From NCBI RefSeq assembly GCF_000003605.2, contig NW_003156234.1:344678-373494 (forward strand): 28,817 nt of DNA, written 5' to 3'. Positions 18,401 through 28,817 of this stretch are shown here, piece by piece. This DNA comes from Saccoglossus kowalevskii. Taxonomy: Eukaryota; Hemichordata; Enteropneusta; Harrimaniidae. The notes under the pieces are model-generated. The model was not told the DNA's origin and did not search any database. It worked only from the letters and a program-made list of their open reading frames with translations. Position 1 is the stretch's first letter, and every line of letters begins with the position of its first letter. Both the position numbers and the translations under genes were made by a program.

Positions 18401-21400
18401 TGATAGTGTTGTCTATTTTTTATGTGCTTATATATATATTGTGTGACCTGAGGTCAATAAACCAGAAGGTTGGACATATTTTGAATGTTTCCAACTGGCA
18501 GCGTAAAAAATACCCTCAAATAAAAAAGCCATCTTTCAACTAAGTCGTATCACTCTCAGAAAATTTGCACACTATTCTACCTAAGCAAGCAATGATAATG
18601 TAACACATCTGTAACAACAACCTTTATTGATATTGTATCCCTTCTGGGATCTAGATTAGAATACAATAAGGATATAAAGAACAATAAAATACATAAGTAA
18701 TAATAATAAAATTAAAAAAAAGGAAATAATAAATAGTAATGTAAATTATCTTTGGCTATAGCGGAATATTTTTATGTGTTTTTTTTTTGGAGGGTTATGG
18801 TTATATTTACTAGGCATAACACACACATGCCATCTTTTTCTCTGCAAGAATCTTCTTATTCAATTGTTTTTCAACTGTCTTCTTTTAGCTATACTTTACT
18901 GTGCCCACCCACGCTCACGATGTGATCTTTTAAAAATTGCTTTAAATATGTCGCTGACTTCTTCCAGGGATGTTTGTCTATTGTTTTTTCGTTTTGTTTT
19001 TGTCCTACCCTCACCTGTTGCTAGGTGGGTTACACTTGCACAAAAAAATGACATCGCATCTGTCAGTAATTCAGAATTCAGTCTGATAACTATCCATATT
19101 TATTTGTTTCCTCAGAAATCCCAACACAGAAAGTGAAAATGATATAGATGAAAATGAATGGCCACAATTTGGGAATGATGGTAAATATATTTTACTGAAT
19201 GGCAATAATGTTGATAAACCAACTGTACTTACCAAACTGAGACGTGAATACTGTGATTTCTGGAAACAACAGAGTGTATTTATGCAAAACAAGGTAAGTA
19301 CTGTAAAATCTGTATTAGAAGCTGTTACAGTAGTTTCTATTGAAATGGTACAATGCAACAGAGGGGATGTGGTTTCTATTAGAACATCTACACAAATTAG
19401 AAATTGGGATTTTGTGATTCTCAATTGTTAAAAAGAATAGATGCGACTTCTATTAGGGGATGCAGCTGTAATACAGATTTTTACGGTTGTTATTTTTTTC
19501 ATAACATTGGGTCTCTTTTATCAAGGATTGTGAACAAAAATAATATCCCCTGTCAGGAGGATATATACTAAGTATCATATTTTATCAGACTTGTTTAGAT
19601 CGAGTACCAGTAACTCTTGATTAATCCTCTTCACTAATTCTTGCATAGCCAATGTGGTATTTGACTGCTAGGGGCAGGGTATGATACTGGGCATGTGTCC
19701 TAGAGTATTTGACTGCTAGGGGCGGGGTATGACACTGGGCATGTGTCCTGGGGGTATTATTCATTTTTTTAGGAGATGTTATTTCCGCTGTAGGCACTCC
19801 AACAAATATAATGATTTCTTCCTTGTCTCACTGTGAGTTCACCAGGCTTTATTATTTCTGCTACGTGCAAGAGGTATCATTTTTACATTTCATATCAGCG
19901 ATGGGGTATTATTTTTGCTAGGTGTATTGTTTTCTACTAGATGTAGTGTTTGCTATTTCCACTATGGGTAATATTTCTGGATGGGGCATTATTTTGTCTA
20001 CTAGTGGATATTAAGGCCAGACTTATTTTTATTCCTTGTTTCTCGATTTTTTTATAAAGCAATTTTTTTGAGGAGGGCGGAAAAAAAATAAAATTAATTC
20101 TTTTTTTCCCATTAGATTTGTGTGATTCTCAAAGAATTGTAAGTGAGATCATTGATCATAGAGAAGAAATGAAATAACATTTTATTCTATGTATAACCTT
20201 GTTTCTCATCTGCGTGAGACTTCGGTACTTTGATCATTATACTCCCACGAAAATGCAACTTGGATTTGTTATGCGGCGGGCGGTAACAAAATTAAGATAA
20301 AAATAATATTTTTTTAGCATTGTTTGCGCTTACAAGGTGGCGGGCACGAGAAATTACGCTGAAATAAAATTTTTATTTTTATTTCATTTTCGGCTCCTGT
20401 TCATTCCGCGGGTTCGCGAAACAAGGGGTAATAAAAGTCTGGCCTAACTTTGCTAGGGTTTTTATTTTTGCTTGGATTTATTTCTGCTACATGTAGGTCT
20501 GTTATTATTGCTGAAGGTGTTATTTCTGCCAGAACTATATTATTTTGTATTGGAAAAGTATAATTTCTGCTAAGGGTTCTATTTTTTTCAAGGGAGGGGC
20601 GGAGAGTATTTTTGATTCCAGAGAATGTACATTTTTCCAAAATGACACTTACAGACCATGTGATTCCATTCTTGCAAATTATTCAACACCCCTACAGAAA
20701 AAATGGTTTCTCCCTATTCTCAGTGTGAGGTCATATTGGTGATGCATGGACTCACATGGATAGTCTGTGTTATGATTAATTAATTACAGTAATTAGTAAT
20801 TCTTACTTTAAAAAACACAACTCAGTTCTAGTGGAAGCAAATGTGAACTACATCATTTATTTCGGACATAGATGTATATTTAAGTATATCTCATAAATTG
20901 TTATGTAATATTGTTATTGAAGGCTTTTTTTTTTCAGTTGATTCAAAATGGCCGACTCTAACAGTACATTGGATTGACATATTCACTAGTGCATTCATGC
21001 GAAGGGTTATGTTGATTATCTCGACTGAAAAGCTAGCCACTTTTCTGAGCTCCAATCTGCCTGTTCTCAATTAATTTTAATACACAACTTGAATCAATCT
21101 GTTTCTAAAATCCACATATAATAAATCGATAAATATAATAATGTTTATACAGTAATAATAATAATAACATTTCTTAAGCCATGTTCACTGCATCACACAC
21201 CGCTGTACTATACATGAATACAAATCAAATTAAAAGGAGGATTAACTGTTTTATAAAAAAATAGAAGATATCAAAATACCTTAAAAATAACTTTAGCATT
21301 AAAATCAAAATTAAATGAAGAACTTTCTTCTAAACAGATGAGTATTCAGACTTCTCTTTAAAACATTGATATTGATTGATTGACGAATAAAGATTGGAAG

Positions 21401-21957
21401 TTCAATCCACAAAAAGGGGGGCATAATTGCTAAAAGAACGCCAACCATATGGTTTTGTGCTGCATTTCAAATCTTGTCCCTTTTCAGTAACAAAAGATCA
21501 GTGTTAGATGACCTGAGGTCACTATGTCCTAGTTCTCTGTGTCTTGATTACAGCATGTCTGTTTGTTCAGAGGTCATGTAATCAGAAATTCTACTTTAAA
21601 ATGTGTAGCTTGAAAAAGGAAAATATGAATCAGCCAATATATATTAGTCAAGTTATTTCTGAAATTGCACTGTAGTTGAAGAAATATTGGACAGGTTAAA
21701 TTTTCAAATTAATTCCATAGATTTCATGCTCGTAGGAGAAAATTTCATATTCAAAGAAACATGTGTACCTTTATGTTATTTTCATTTGATGCATTTTTTC
21801 CCATGATGCAATAGGTAAACAGAGTAAGTTCTCTAGTTACACATGTTTGTTAATGACATGTACACGTACATGTAACATTATTATTATTAATGTTTTTATC
21901 TTTTTTTTTCATTTTGTTTTTCAGAATTTAGAAGAACTCAAGAAAGATGAGCTATGA
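15442..21957 (+). CDS. Carboxylesterase/cholinesterase-fold hydrolase with signal peptide and C-terminal KDEL
   Basis: Three exons, 15442-16886, 19116-19293 and 21925-21957, encode 551 residues with all junctions in phase. The ATG at 15442 is chosen because it opens a signal peptide (MKLLICIFVWILSTVDA); an acceptor-like TAG lies 8 bases upstream, so a non-coding 5' exon probably exists. Family marks: HGGGF oxyanion loop; catalytic Ser203 in GVSAG (commonly GESAG); Glu328 in HETGD; His439 in GAVHGDEVPFLFG; paired Cys around the first loop (SCW...EDC) and the second (NC...QC); WxNFARTGNPN spanning the first intron; C-terminal CDFW. Length matches the family. The tryptophan of the cholinesterase choline site is absent from the shortened first Cys loop, so a general carboxylesterase is more likely than an acetylcholinesterase. 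The last exon encodes only NLEELKKDEL, an ER-retention ending that predicts a soluble lumenal enzyme. Substrate unknown. Confidence 0.93.
17233..17715 (-). mobile_element. TTAA-type miniature element, family 2, split by another element
   Basis: The left segment (17233-17426) and right segment (17618-17715) align consecutively to the reverse complement of the intact copy at 2929-3183, including GTCGCGCCAC, GCGAGATATG, GGTGATTGGAAGG and ATTAGAAGAGCGCATTGGA. The right flank is TTAA (17716-17719); the left is TCAA, a decayed form. The interruption is the TA-type element at 17427-17617. Confidence 0.85.
17427..17617 (-). mobile_element. TA-flanked miniature element, copy D (nested)
   Basis: Ends CTGTAAAATACTTTATTTT and AAAATAAAGTATTCTACAG. 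TA is present on the right (17618-17619) and mutated to AA on the left. It is 191 bases, inverted relative to copies A-C (the AGGGATGATTC-type block appears as GGAATCATCCCTTCAGC). It lies inside a TTAA element, so it inserted later. Confidence 0.85.
18444..18456. promoter_or_regulatory. Palindromic nuclear-receptor-type dyad TGACCTGAGGTCA
   Basis: Two AGGTCA half-sites in everted arrangement with one central base. The identical 13-mer recurs at 21509-21521 in the next intron. Binding is inferred from motif only. Confidence 0.25.
19301..19486 (+). mobile_element. TA-flanked miniature element, third family
   Basis: The left end CTGTAAAATCTGTATTAGAA is mirrored by the right end TGTAATACAGATTTTTACGG, with AGCTG blocks inside each. 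TA precedes it (19299-19300); the right flank is TT, so the duplication is decayed. It begins 7 bases after the exon 2 boundary. Non-coding. Confidence 0.7.
19657..19752 (+). repeat. Tandem pair of 48-base units
   Basis: Two units beginning GTATTTGACTGCTAGGGGC (19657 and 19705) differ at only a few positions. They grade into the looser array that follows. Confidence 0.85.
19753..20600 (+). repeat. Degenerate minisatellite, GGTATTATTTYTGCTA-like
   Basis: Variants of a 20-35-base unit containing TATTATTTTTGCTAGG or TTATTTCTGCTA recur through 19753-20010 and again through 20446-20600. The two blocks are separated by the inverted-repeat element at 20012-20446, so one array appears to have been split by an insertion. 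Confidence 0.6.
20012..20446. mobile_element. Element with AGGCCAGACTT terminal inverted repeats
   Basis: The left end TAAGGCCAGACTT...CCTTGTTTCTCGA is mirrored by the right end TTCGCGAAACAAGG...AAGTCTGGCCTA, imperfect inverted repeats of about 35 bases. The interior has two further pyrimidine-rich and GGCGGG-containing segments. The target duplication is unclear (TTA/TAA or TA). Non-coding. Confidence 0.65.
21509..21521. promoter_or_regulatory. Second copy of palindrome TGACCTGAGGTCA
   Basis: Identical to 18444-18456, about 3.1 kb away within the same gene. Flanks of the two copies differ, so they do not look like parts of one longer repeat. Function unproven. Confidence 0.25.
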
Positions 21958-22199
21958 GAAAAGATCAAGTCAGTTGGTTGGACCAAAACAATAGTCAACA
22001 ACTTTGTTATTCTATAAGAATTCATTTATAGAAAGTATTTGTAATGTTGGTTAATTGTGTGCAGTGAACCTATTATAAAAGAAAGAATCACTTGACAACA
22101 TGGGAATCAACATGCTTTGTGTTTGATGAGAATGCTGGAAGTTTTGTACATATTATGTATTAACTAAAACAAAAATGAACTCTCTATATTGTCATATTA
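21958..22199 (+). other. Esterase 3' untranslated region (start)
   Basis: Sequence after the TGA at 21955-21957. No AATAAA or ATTAAA occurs before the miniature element at 22200; the first AATAAA lies inside that element, near 22268. Confidence 0.5.
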
Positions 22200-22407
22200 C
22201 TGTAAAATACTTTATTTTCGCTTGGACTTAATATTCGCTATTTTCGCTGAAGGGATGATTCAGTGAAAATAAAATCCAGTGAATATACCTTTTTTCCTTT
22301 ATTTTACATTCAAATTAATTCCATACAAAATTAAATTCCATACTACAAAACACTCAAAAAATCTTTTCAGCGAAAATTAATTCCAGCTAAAATAAAGTAT
22401 TTTACAG
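22200..22407 (+). mobile_element. TA-flanked miniature element, copy B
   Basis: 208 bases with ends CTGTAAAATACTTTATTTTC and AATAAAGTATTTTACAG, flanked by TA (22198-22199, 22408-22409). It matches copy C at 27786-27993 in length and in internal order. It carries AATAAA on the plus strand at two places and the same signal on the minus strand. Confidence 0.9.
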
Positions 22408-22409
22408 TA

Positions 22410-23112
22410 GATGAGAGTTGATTCTTAGCGATGTGTAATTGGTATATTGACTGAGAGTGAGGAATATTATTATTATGATATACTAATATTGGGATACCCT
22501 AGCTTCCTCCATCTGTTTCTCCGCTCCACTACAGAAAATACAAAGCGGAGACAAAAGAAGTTAGAGTAGGTAAGGTGTTATTCCAAACCAAAAACCTTTC
22601 GGCTTATTTTAAACCCAAAATGTTAAAACATTAAATTCCTAGTGATTTAATCATTTCAGTTTATTCAGATTAATATTTTGTTTTATTTCTTCGCAATAAA
22701 GGATATTTTGTTCTCTGCGAGACCTTACATAATGCGTAACTTCAATTTTTTTTTATAGTTCAAATTCTGCGTTTCCAGAGGGGAAAATGGCGTTGAGATC
22801 TACTTACTTCATCAAAATTAATCATCAAGTGTGTATTGCACATTATTATACATCTGTCATCGTAACGCCATAAGTTACAGCGTGCCGTAATTTTGCGGTA
22901 TTTTACGGGGTATTTGCATCCTACCATATTAGGAAATGTAAATTCCAAATATGGAATGATTACGCACATAAGTGTCCTCTAATTATAAAAACAAACATGG
23001 CTGCCACCAGGCTTTGACCAGACTCCACACAAAGAAGTTCGCTAATTCTGTTCTAAATTTTTTGGATTTTGGCATTCCCATGGTGTATCCTTGGACGGAA
23101 AAGATGTATATG
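22410..23112. other. Intergenic AT-rich DNA
   Basis: No exon or RNA gene is supported. Short open frames around 22760-23190 on both strands overlap and have no recognisable content. Confidence 0.45.
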
Positions 23113-23254
23113 AATAAGGTTATTATGAGGATACCTCAATGTATGCACTCAGACAGTACACTGTATCATCGACCTCCACTGCGCGTCAGTTGATACTGCC
23201 TCTGTACTGTCTTCGTGCATACTTTGACGTATCCTCGCAATAACCTCAAATTAT
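23113..23254. mobile_element. Short foldback element / long hairpin
   Basis: The left arm GGTTATTATGAGGATAC, GTATGCAC, AGACAGTACA, GTATCA is mirrored by the right arm TGATACTGCC, TGTACTGTCT, GTGCATAC, GTATCCTCGCAATAACC, so about 50 bases pair with few mismatches around a loop of about 30 bases (GACCTCCACTGCGCGTCAG). Most likely a foldback-type miniature element; a transcribed hairpin is an alternative. Confidence 0.75.
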
Positions 23255-25411
23255 TATTATCATAGAAATACCATAAAAATACTTGAATCCCACACAAAGT
23301 TTTGGTGTCACTATGAAGCTACATTGTATAAACTTTTTTTGTTAGATTTTTACATTCCGTTTATTTCATGCACAACACATGAACGCACAGTGAATGGAGA
23401 TTCTATTTCATAAACAGGTTCACAGGTCAGTGAAAAGCAATGTTTGTCGGATACACAATGTTGAAATGTGGACATAGTTTTAATGTAGTGTAGCGTTCAC
23501 TTTCCATGCTTCTTTCCTAAGCATAACTACCAATGATATCCACATCTGTGTTTGTAATTATGGTATTAATTGTACGTTGTAATTGAAATCTGTATGTGAG
23601 TGGCCTTTAGCCATTGCTAAAACTAGTGATTTCTTAAAATATGGTTTTTTTTAAATACAGAAATTTAAACTTAAGTATTCTTACCTGATTATAGGGGCAA
23701 TATTTTACTTACAGTATTAGCTGTATTAGTACATGCAGTTACTTAAATAACAGTGGTGTGTCTTTGATCAAAATAAGTAATATTTGAAATAATCAGTATA
23801 CAGTAATGCAATTAATGTAAATTTAGTCAAAATTTATATTTAATACTGGTATTTCATATTTTGCTTTCAGGTCTTAGTCAGTGTTTGAGTAAATATGGGC
23901 AAAAATTATACGAGTTAATTTTGTGAAATGGAACAAGTGATAAAAATAATAATGATATGTATCGTCTTTGCAGTTCATGGTAGTCACAAAATGAAAACGT
24001 GTAATGTAAAATTGTAATATACTCGTAGATTTCTTCAGGTATTTCAGATTGATGTATATCGGTAATACTATTTTATGTATATTTTTTTATACAGAATTTT
24101 TAATTATATTATTCCCTGTATATAAGACATGCTGGTTATATAGCTTGATCACAGATTAACCGTATCGCAAATTATAACATTATGTGCATTGTGGAATACT
24201 TTTTAACAGAACGAAAAACGAAGCACCCTTGCCAAAACCGGACACTATCCGACAAGTCACAGTAATTTGGAATTTCCATATGGTCTACTGTGTATCATGC
24301 GTGTCCCATACAGAATTCAAAACACTTGCTGCAAGATGACTACTAGTAATTCAATAAACTTGCATAAACTAATGATGTCACCCTAGCAACACTTAGTAAC
24401 ACTTTAAATCTCAAGATGTAATGTACAAACGTTAATACATGTCATCTCAACGTTTTCAACTCTGCTCACTTACATATGCCCGACTCTTGGTTGAATATCT
24501 CAACCAATCAGAGATAGTTTTACATACAGAATGATGATTTGCTGTTTGAAAAACACATTCATTCTCATTCAAGATTTGAACGAGACTCTTTTGAGAGTTT
24601 TTCGAATTACCGATATATGTGGTTTTTAGACTAAAAAGTATTAAGTAAAGAAAACGGATACTTTTAAAACCAAAAAAATAGATCTTATTTTAATTGCCGA
24701 GTTGTTGTTGCTTCCACTTTCGTTCTAATGTAAATAAACCCCTCGAGGGCCTTTATTTTTACTTTTATAATTTAAGAACATTTTGCCTTTTTATGAGTTT
24801 TTCTATAATTTTGGATTAAATAGGCAAATTTTCTGTTGGCTACAGGGTTGATCAAAATTTAGGGGAAAAGTTGACTTTAAAGTTTTTAAGACATCAGATG
24901 AATAAAAAAAGATATCTACCAGAAGATAAATAATTATAATAGTCGAAATGTACAACATATATGACTACAATGCAGAATTATGCGAATAAACTGATGACAG
25001 TAGTAAAAAGGTTTTCAAGAGTTTGTTTTAATGTCAACTAGCATGTTAGATTTATTTTATTTTAGTGTACTTAGCAGATTGTTGCAGTAAATATTTATAG
25101 ATGTCAACTGAAAAAACGAAATATACACCAATGTGTATGCATGTCTTGCATTTTTGCTGTTGTCTGACCATTACAAAAGTTTTGCATCAAAAATAATGAT
25201 TTTATGAATCAAAAAAATAAACATTAAAAAATCATGCAAATACAAAATGAAAATGGTATAGAAATAGATAATGTATGTATGTGATGTTAACATGAATAAA
25301 ATCGAAGTATGTCCACACTTACTGTAAGTTGTATTTTTGTGTGAGTACAGTCAAAACTATGAGAATGTATTATTTCAGTATATTCATACATGTACTACCG
25401 TGCCTCAGCTA
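23255..25411. other. AT-rich intergenic DNA
   Basis: No gene is supported. One 8-base-arm dyad (TTGGTTGA/TCAACCAA) is at 24487-24507. The remainder consists of AT-rich unique sequence on both strands. Confidence 0.5.
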
Positions 25412-25604
25412 CTGTAAAACAAGCTGAAATACAATTTTAGCAAATTTGCCTTAATGCTCAAGTTTTAACAGAATCTTGATTCAAGTAAAGTGCCAATGAT
25501 CTGTGTGCGATACTTTATTTTAAATTAACAGCATCCTGAAGCTTGAAATTATGGATTAGCTAACTTTGTTAAATTAACATGCCTAGCTATCAAGACATGT
25601 ACAG
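25412..25604. mobile_element. TA-flanked element, shortened relative of 12786-13389
   Basis: TA flanks at 25410-25411 and 25605-25606. The left end CTGTAAAACAAGCTGAAA and the AATTTTAGCAAATT block match the left end of the 604-base element; the right end (GTTAGCTAATCC, CATGCC, ACATGTACAG) matches its right end. Eroded and internally deleted. Confidence 0.6.
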
Positions 25605-25606
25605 TA

Positions 25607-26290
25607 CTGTAAAAATGATTTAAATATCATTTTTAATGGATTGTTTGGTTCAACAATGTTTGATTTTATATACACCTGGAATTATGTGTTCCCCCATTTT
25701 AAAACTGTGACAAAAAATAAATAGAAAACCAACAAAAAATTTACTCAGTGGCTGTATAATAATAGCAACAGATTAGTAAAAATGCGAATATAAAATTGTT
25801 ATCAGGCATATGGGAATAAAGTGAGTGTTTTTCAAAAAATAAATTCATAAGGCTCTCCCAAATTTCTAATGATCAGTATTAAAATATCATGCTGCTGGGG
25901 AAAAAAAGATACGCCAAGGGTAGATGACAAGGTAAGGGTAGGCAACTTTCATAAACGTGGCATGTGACTAAAATCTTATTGAAAACATAATACAGAGAAA
26001 ATTTTGCAGCTTATGAAATTTATTTTCTATGTAAGGTCGATGTCATTGCTGCTGGGTATTGAAGGAAGCAATGGTAGATAAAAAAAGACATTTGTGGATA
26101 TCCCGCAAGTTGCATAAACCTTGTCTATATTTCACAGGAACTCAGTGCTATTAGGCCCGAGAAAATAATTTAATGTTTCTGGTCCTTGCACGCTGTGGTC
26201 AAAAGTTTTAAAAACAATTCGCTTATGGATTTTGGATAACAAATTGACCATAAACTTTTCAGCTTAACACAAACGAAATATATACCTTAG
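25607..26290. other. Intergenic region upstream of SURF2
   Basis: AT-rich, no supported gene. CpG content rises only in the last 60 bases before SURF2. Confidence 0.5.
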
Positions 26291-26343
26291 GTCACCGCAC
26301 GAGGGCGCCCATAATGAACCATCGTCAGTGAGTTCCGTCAGTG
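26291..26343 (+). promoter_or_regulatory. Probable promoter-proximal/leader sequence of SURF2
   Basis: A locally GC-richer stretch (GTCACCGCACGAGGGCGCCC, then CCATCGTCAGTGAG) directly before the start codon, in contrast to the AT-rich surroundings. No TATA box is visible, as expected for a housekeeping gene. Confidence 0.4.

Positions 26344-28817
<2,474 letters not shown>

Larger units (their letters stand above)
16887..19115 (+). other. Intron 1 of the esterase gene
   Basis: GTGAGT donor, TTTGTTTCCTCAG acceptor, phase 2; 2229 bases. It contains the nested transposon complex at 17233-17715 and AT-rich unique sequence. Open frames near 18322-18543 and 18774-19136 lack family resemblance and cross T-rich DNA, including the acceptor region. 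Confidence 0.85.
19294..21924 (+). other. Intron 2 of the esterase gene
   Basis: GTAAGT donor, TTTTGTTTTTCAG acceptor, phase 0; 2631 bases. It is packed with repeats: a TA-type element directly after the donor, a 48-base tandem pair, a degenerate minisatellite and an inverted-repeat element. From about 20760 to 21900 only AT-rich unique sequence and one nuclear-receptor-type dyad were seen. Confidence 0.85.

Noticed and set aside
18774-19136. 120-codon hydrophobic plus-strand frame in esterase intron 1
   Set aside because: T-rich intronic DNA gives Phe/Leu-rich artefacts; it also runs through the acceptor into the true exon in the wrong frame.
25609-25634. CTGTAAAAATGATTT next to ATATCATTTTTA, another possible CTGTAAAA element
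   Set aside because: It is a near-palindrome of about 26 bases only, too short for an element and likely chance AT-rich sequence.

Overview
The window is nuclear DNA from an animal. Genes are split by GT-AG introns with good donors and pyrimidine-rich acceptors, coding density is low, and many short non-autonomous DNA transposons are present. A surfeit locus protein 2 (SURF2) gene and a secreted-type carboxylesterase/cholinesterase-fold gene place it in Metazoa. The repeat style and long AT-rich spacers suggest a marine invertebrate, possibly a deuterostome such as a hemichordate, but the species cannot be fixed from the sequence. There is one 906-base assembly gap (10869-11774).

Left third (1-8.7 kb, minus strand). 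Two related genes are read right to left. Gene 2 (6144 to 3691) has two exons. The first encodes an MGxxxS(K/R) start typical of N-myristoylation, a basic Ser/Arg/Lys-rich stretch and a compact domain of about 82 residues. The second, joined in frame across a 183-base intron, encodes nearly 480 residues of coiled coil and a non-coil tail. Gene 1 (2231 to 1681) is a paralogous first exon with the same start motif, the same domain without gaps (about 44 % identity, hand count) and the same intron phase, but no coiled-coil exon follows it inside the window. I do not recognise the family; it is the best candidate here for something undescribed. Five perfect CRE octamers (TGACGTCA) lie in this third.

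Middle (8.7-15.4 kb). No supported host gene. It holds a long inverted-repeat structure (9071-10686), a 131-base element with a 9-base target duplication, the gap, a short ORF resembling a transposase DNA-binding segment, several TA-flanked or TTA-like miniature elements, and G-rich tracts.

Right half (plus strand). A complete three-exon carboxylesterase-family gene (15442-21957) encodes a signal peptide, an intact Ser-Glu-His triad and a C-terminal KDEL signal carried by a tiny last exon, predicting a soluble ER-lumen esterase. About 4.4 kb of AT-rich spacer follows. The first three exons of SURF2 (26344-28270) close the window; the rest of that gene lies beyond it.

Mobile DNA. At least two TTAA-flanked families and three TA-flanked families of miniature elements occur. 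One TTAA element is split by a TA-flanked element (17233-17715), which gives their relative age. The copies sit in intergenic DNA and in introns, one only 7 bases from a splice donor, and one supplies the first AATAAA motif downstream of the esterase stop codon.
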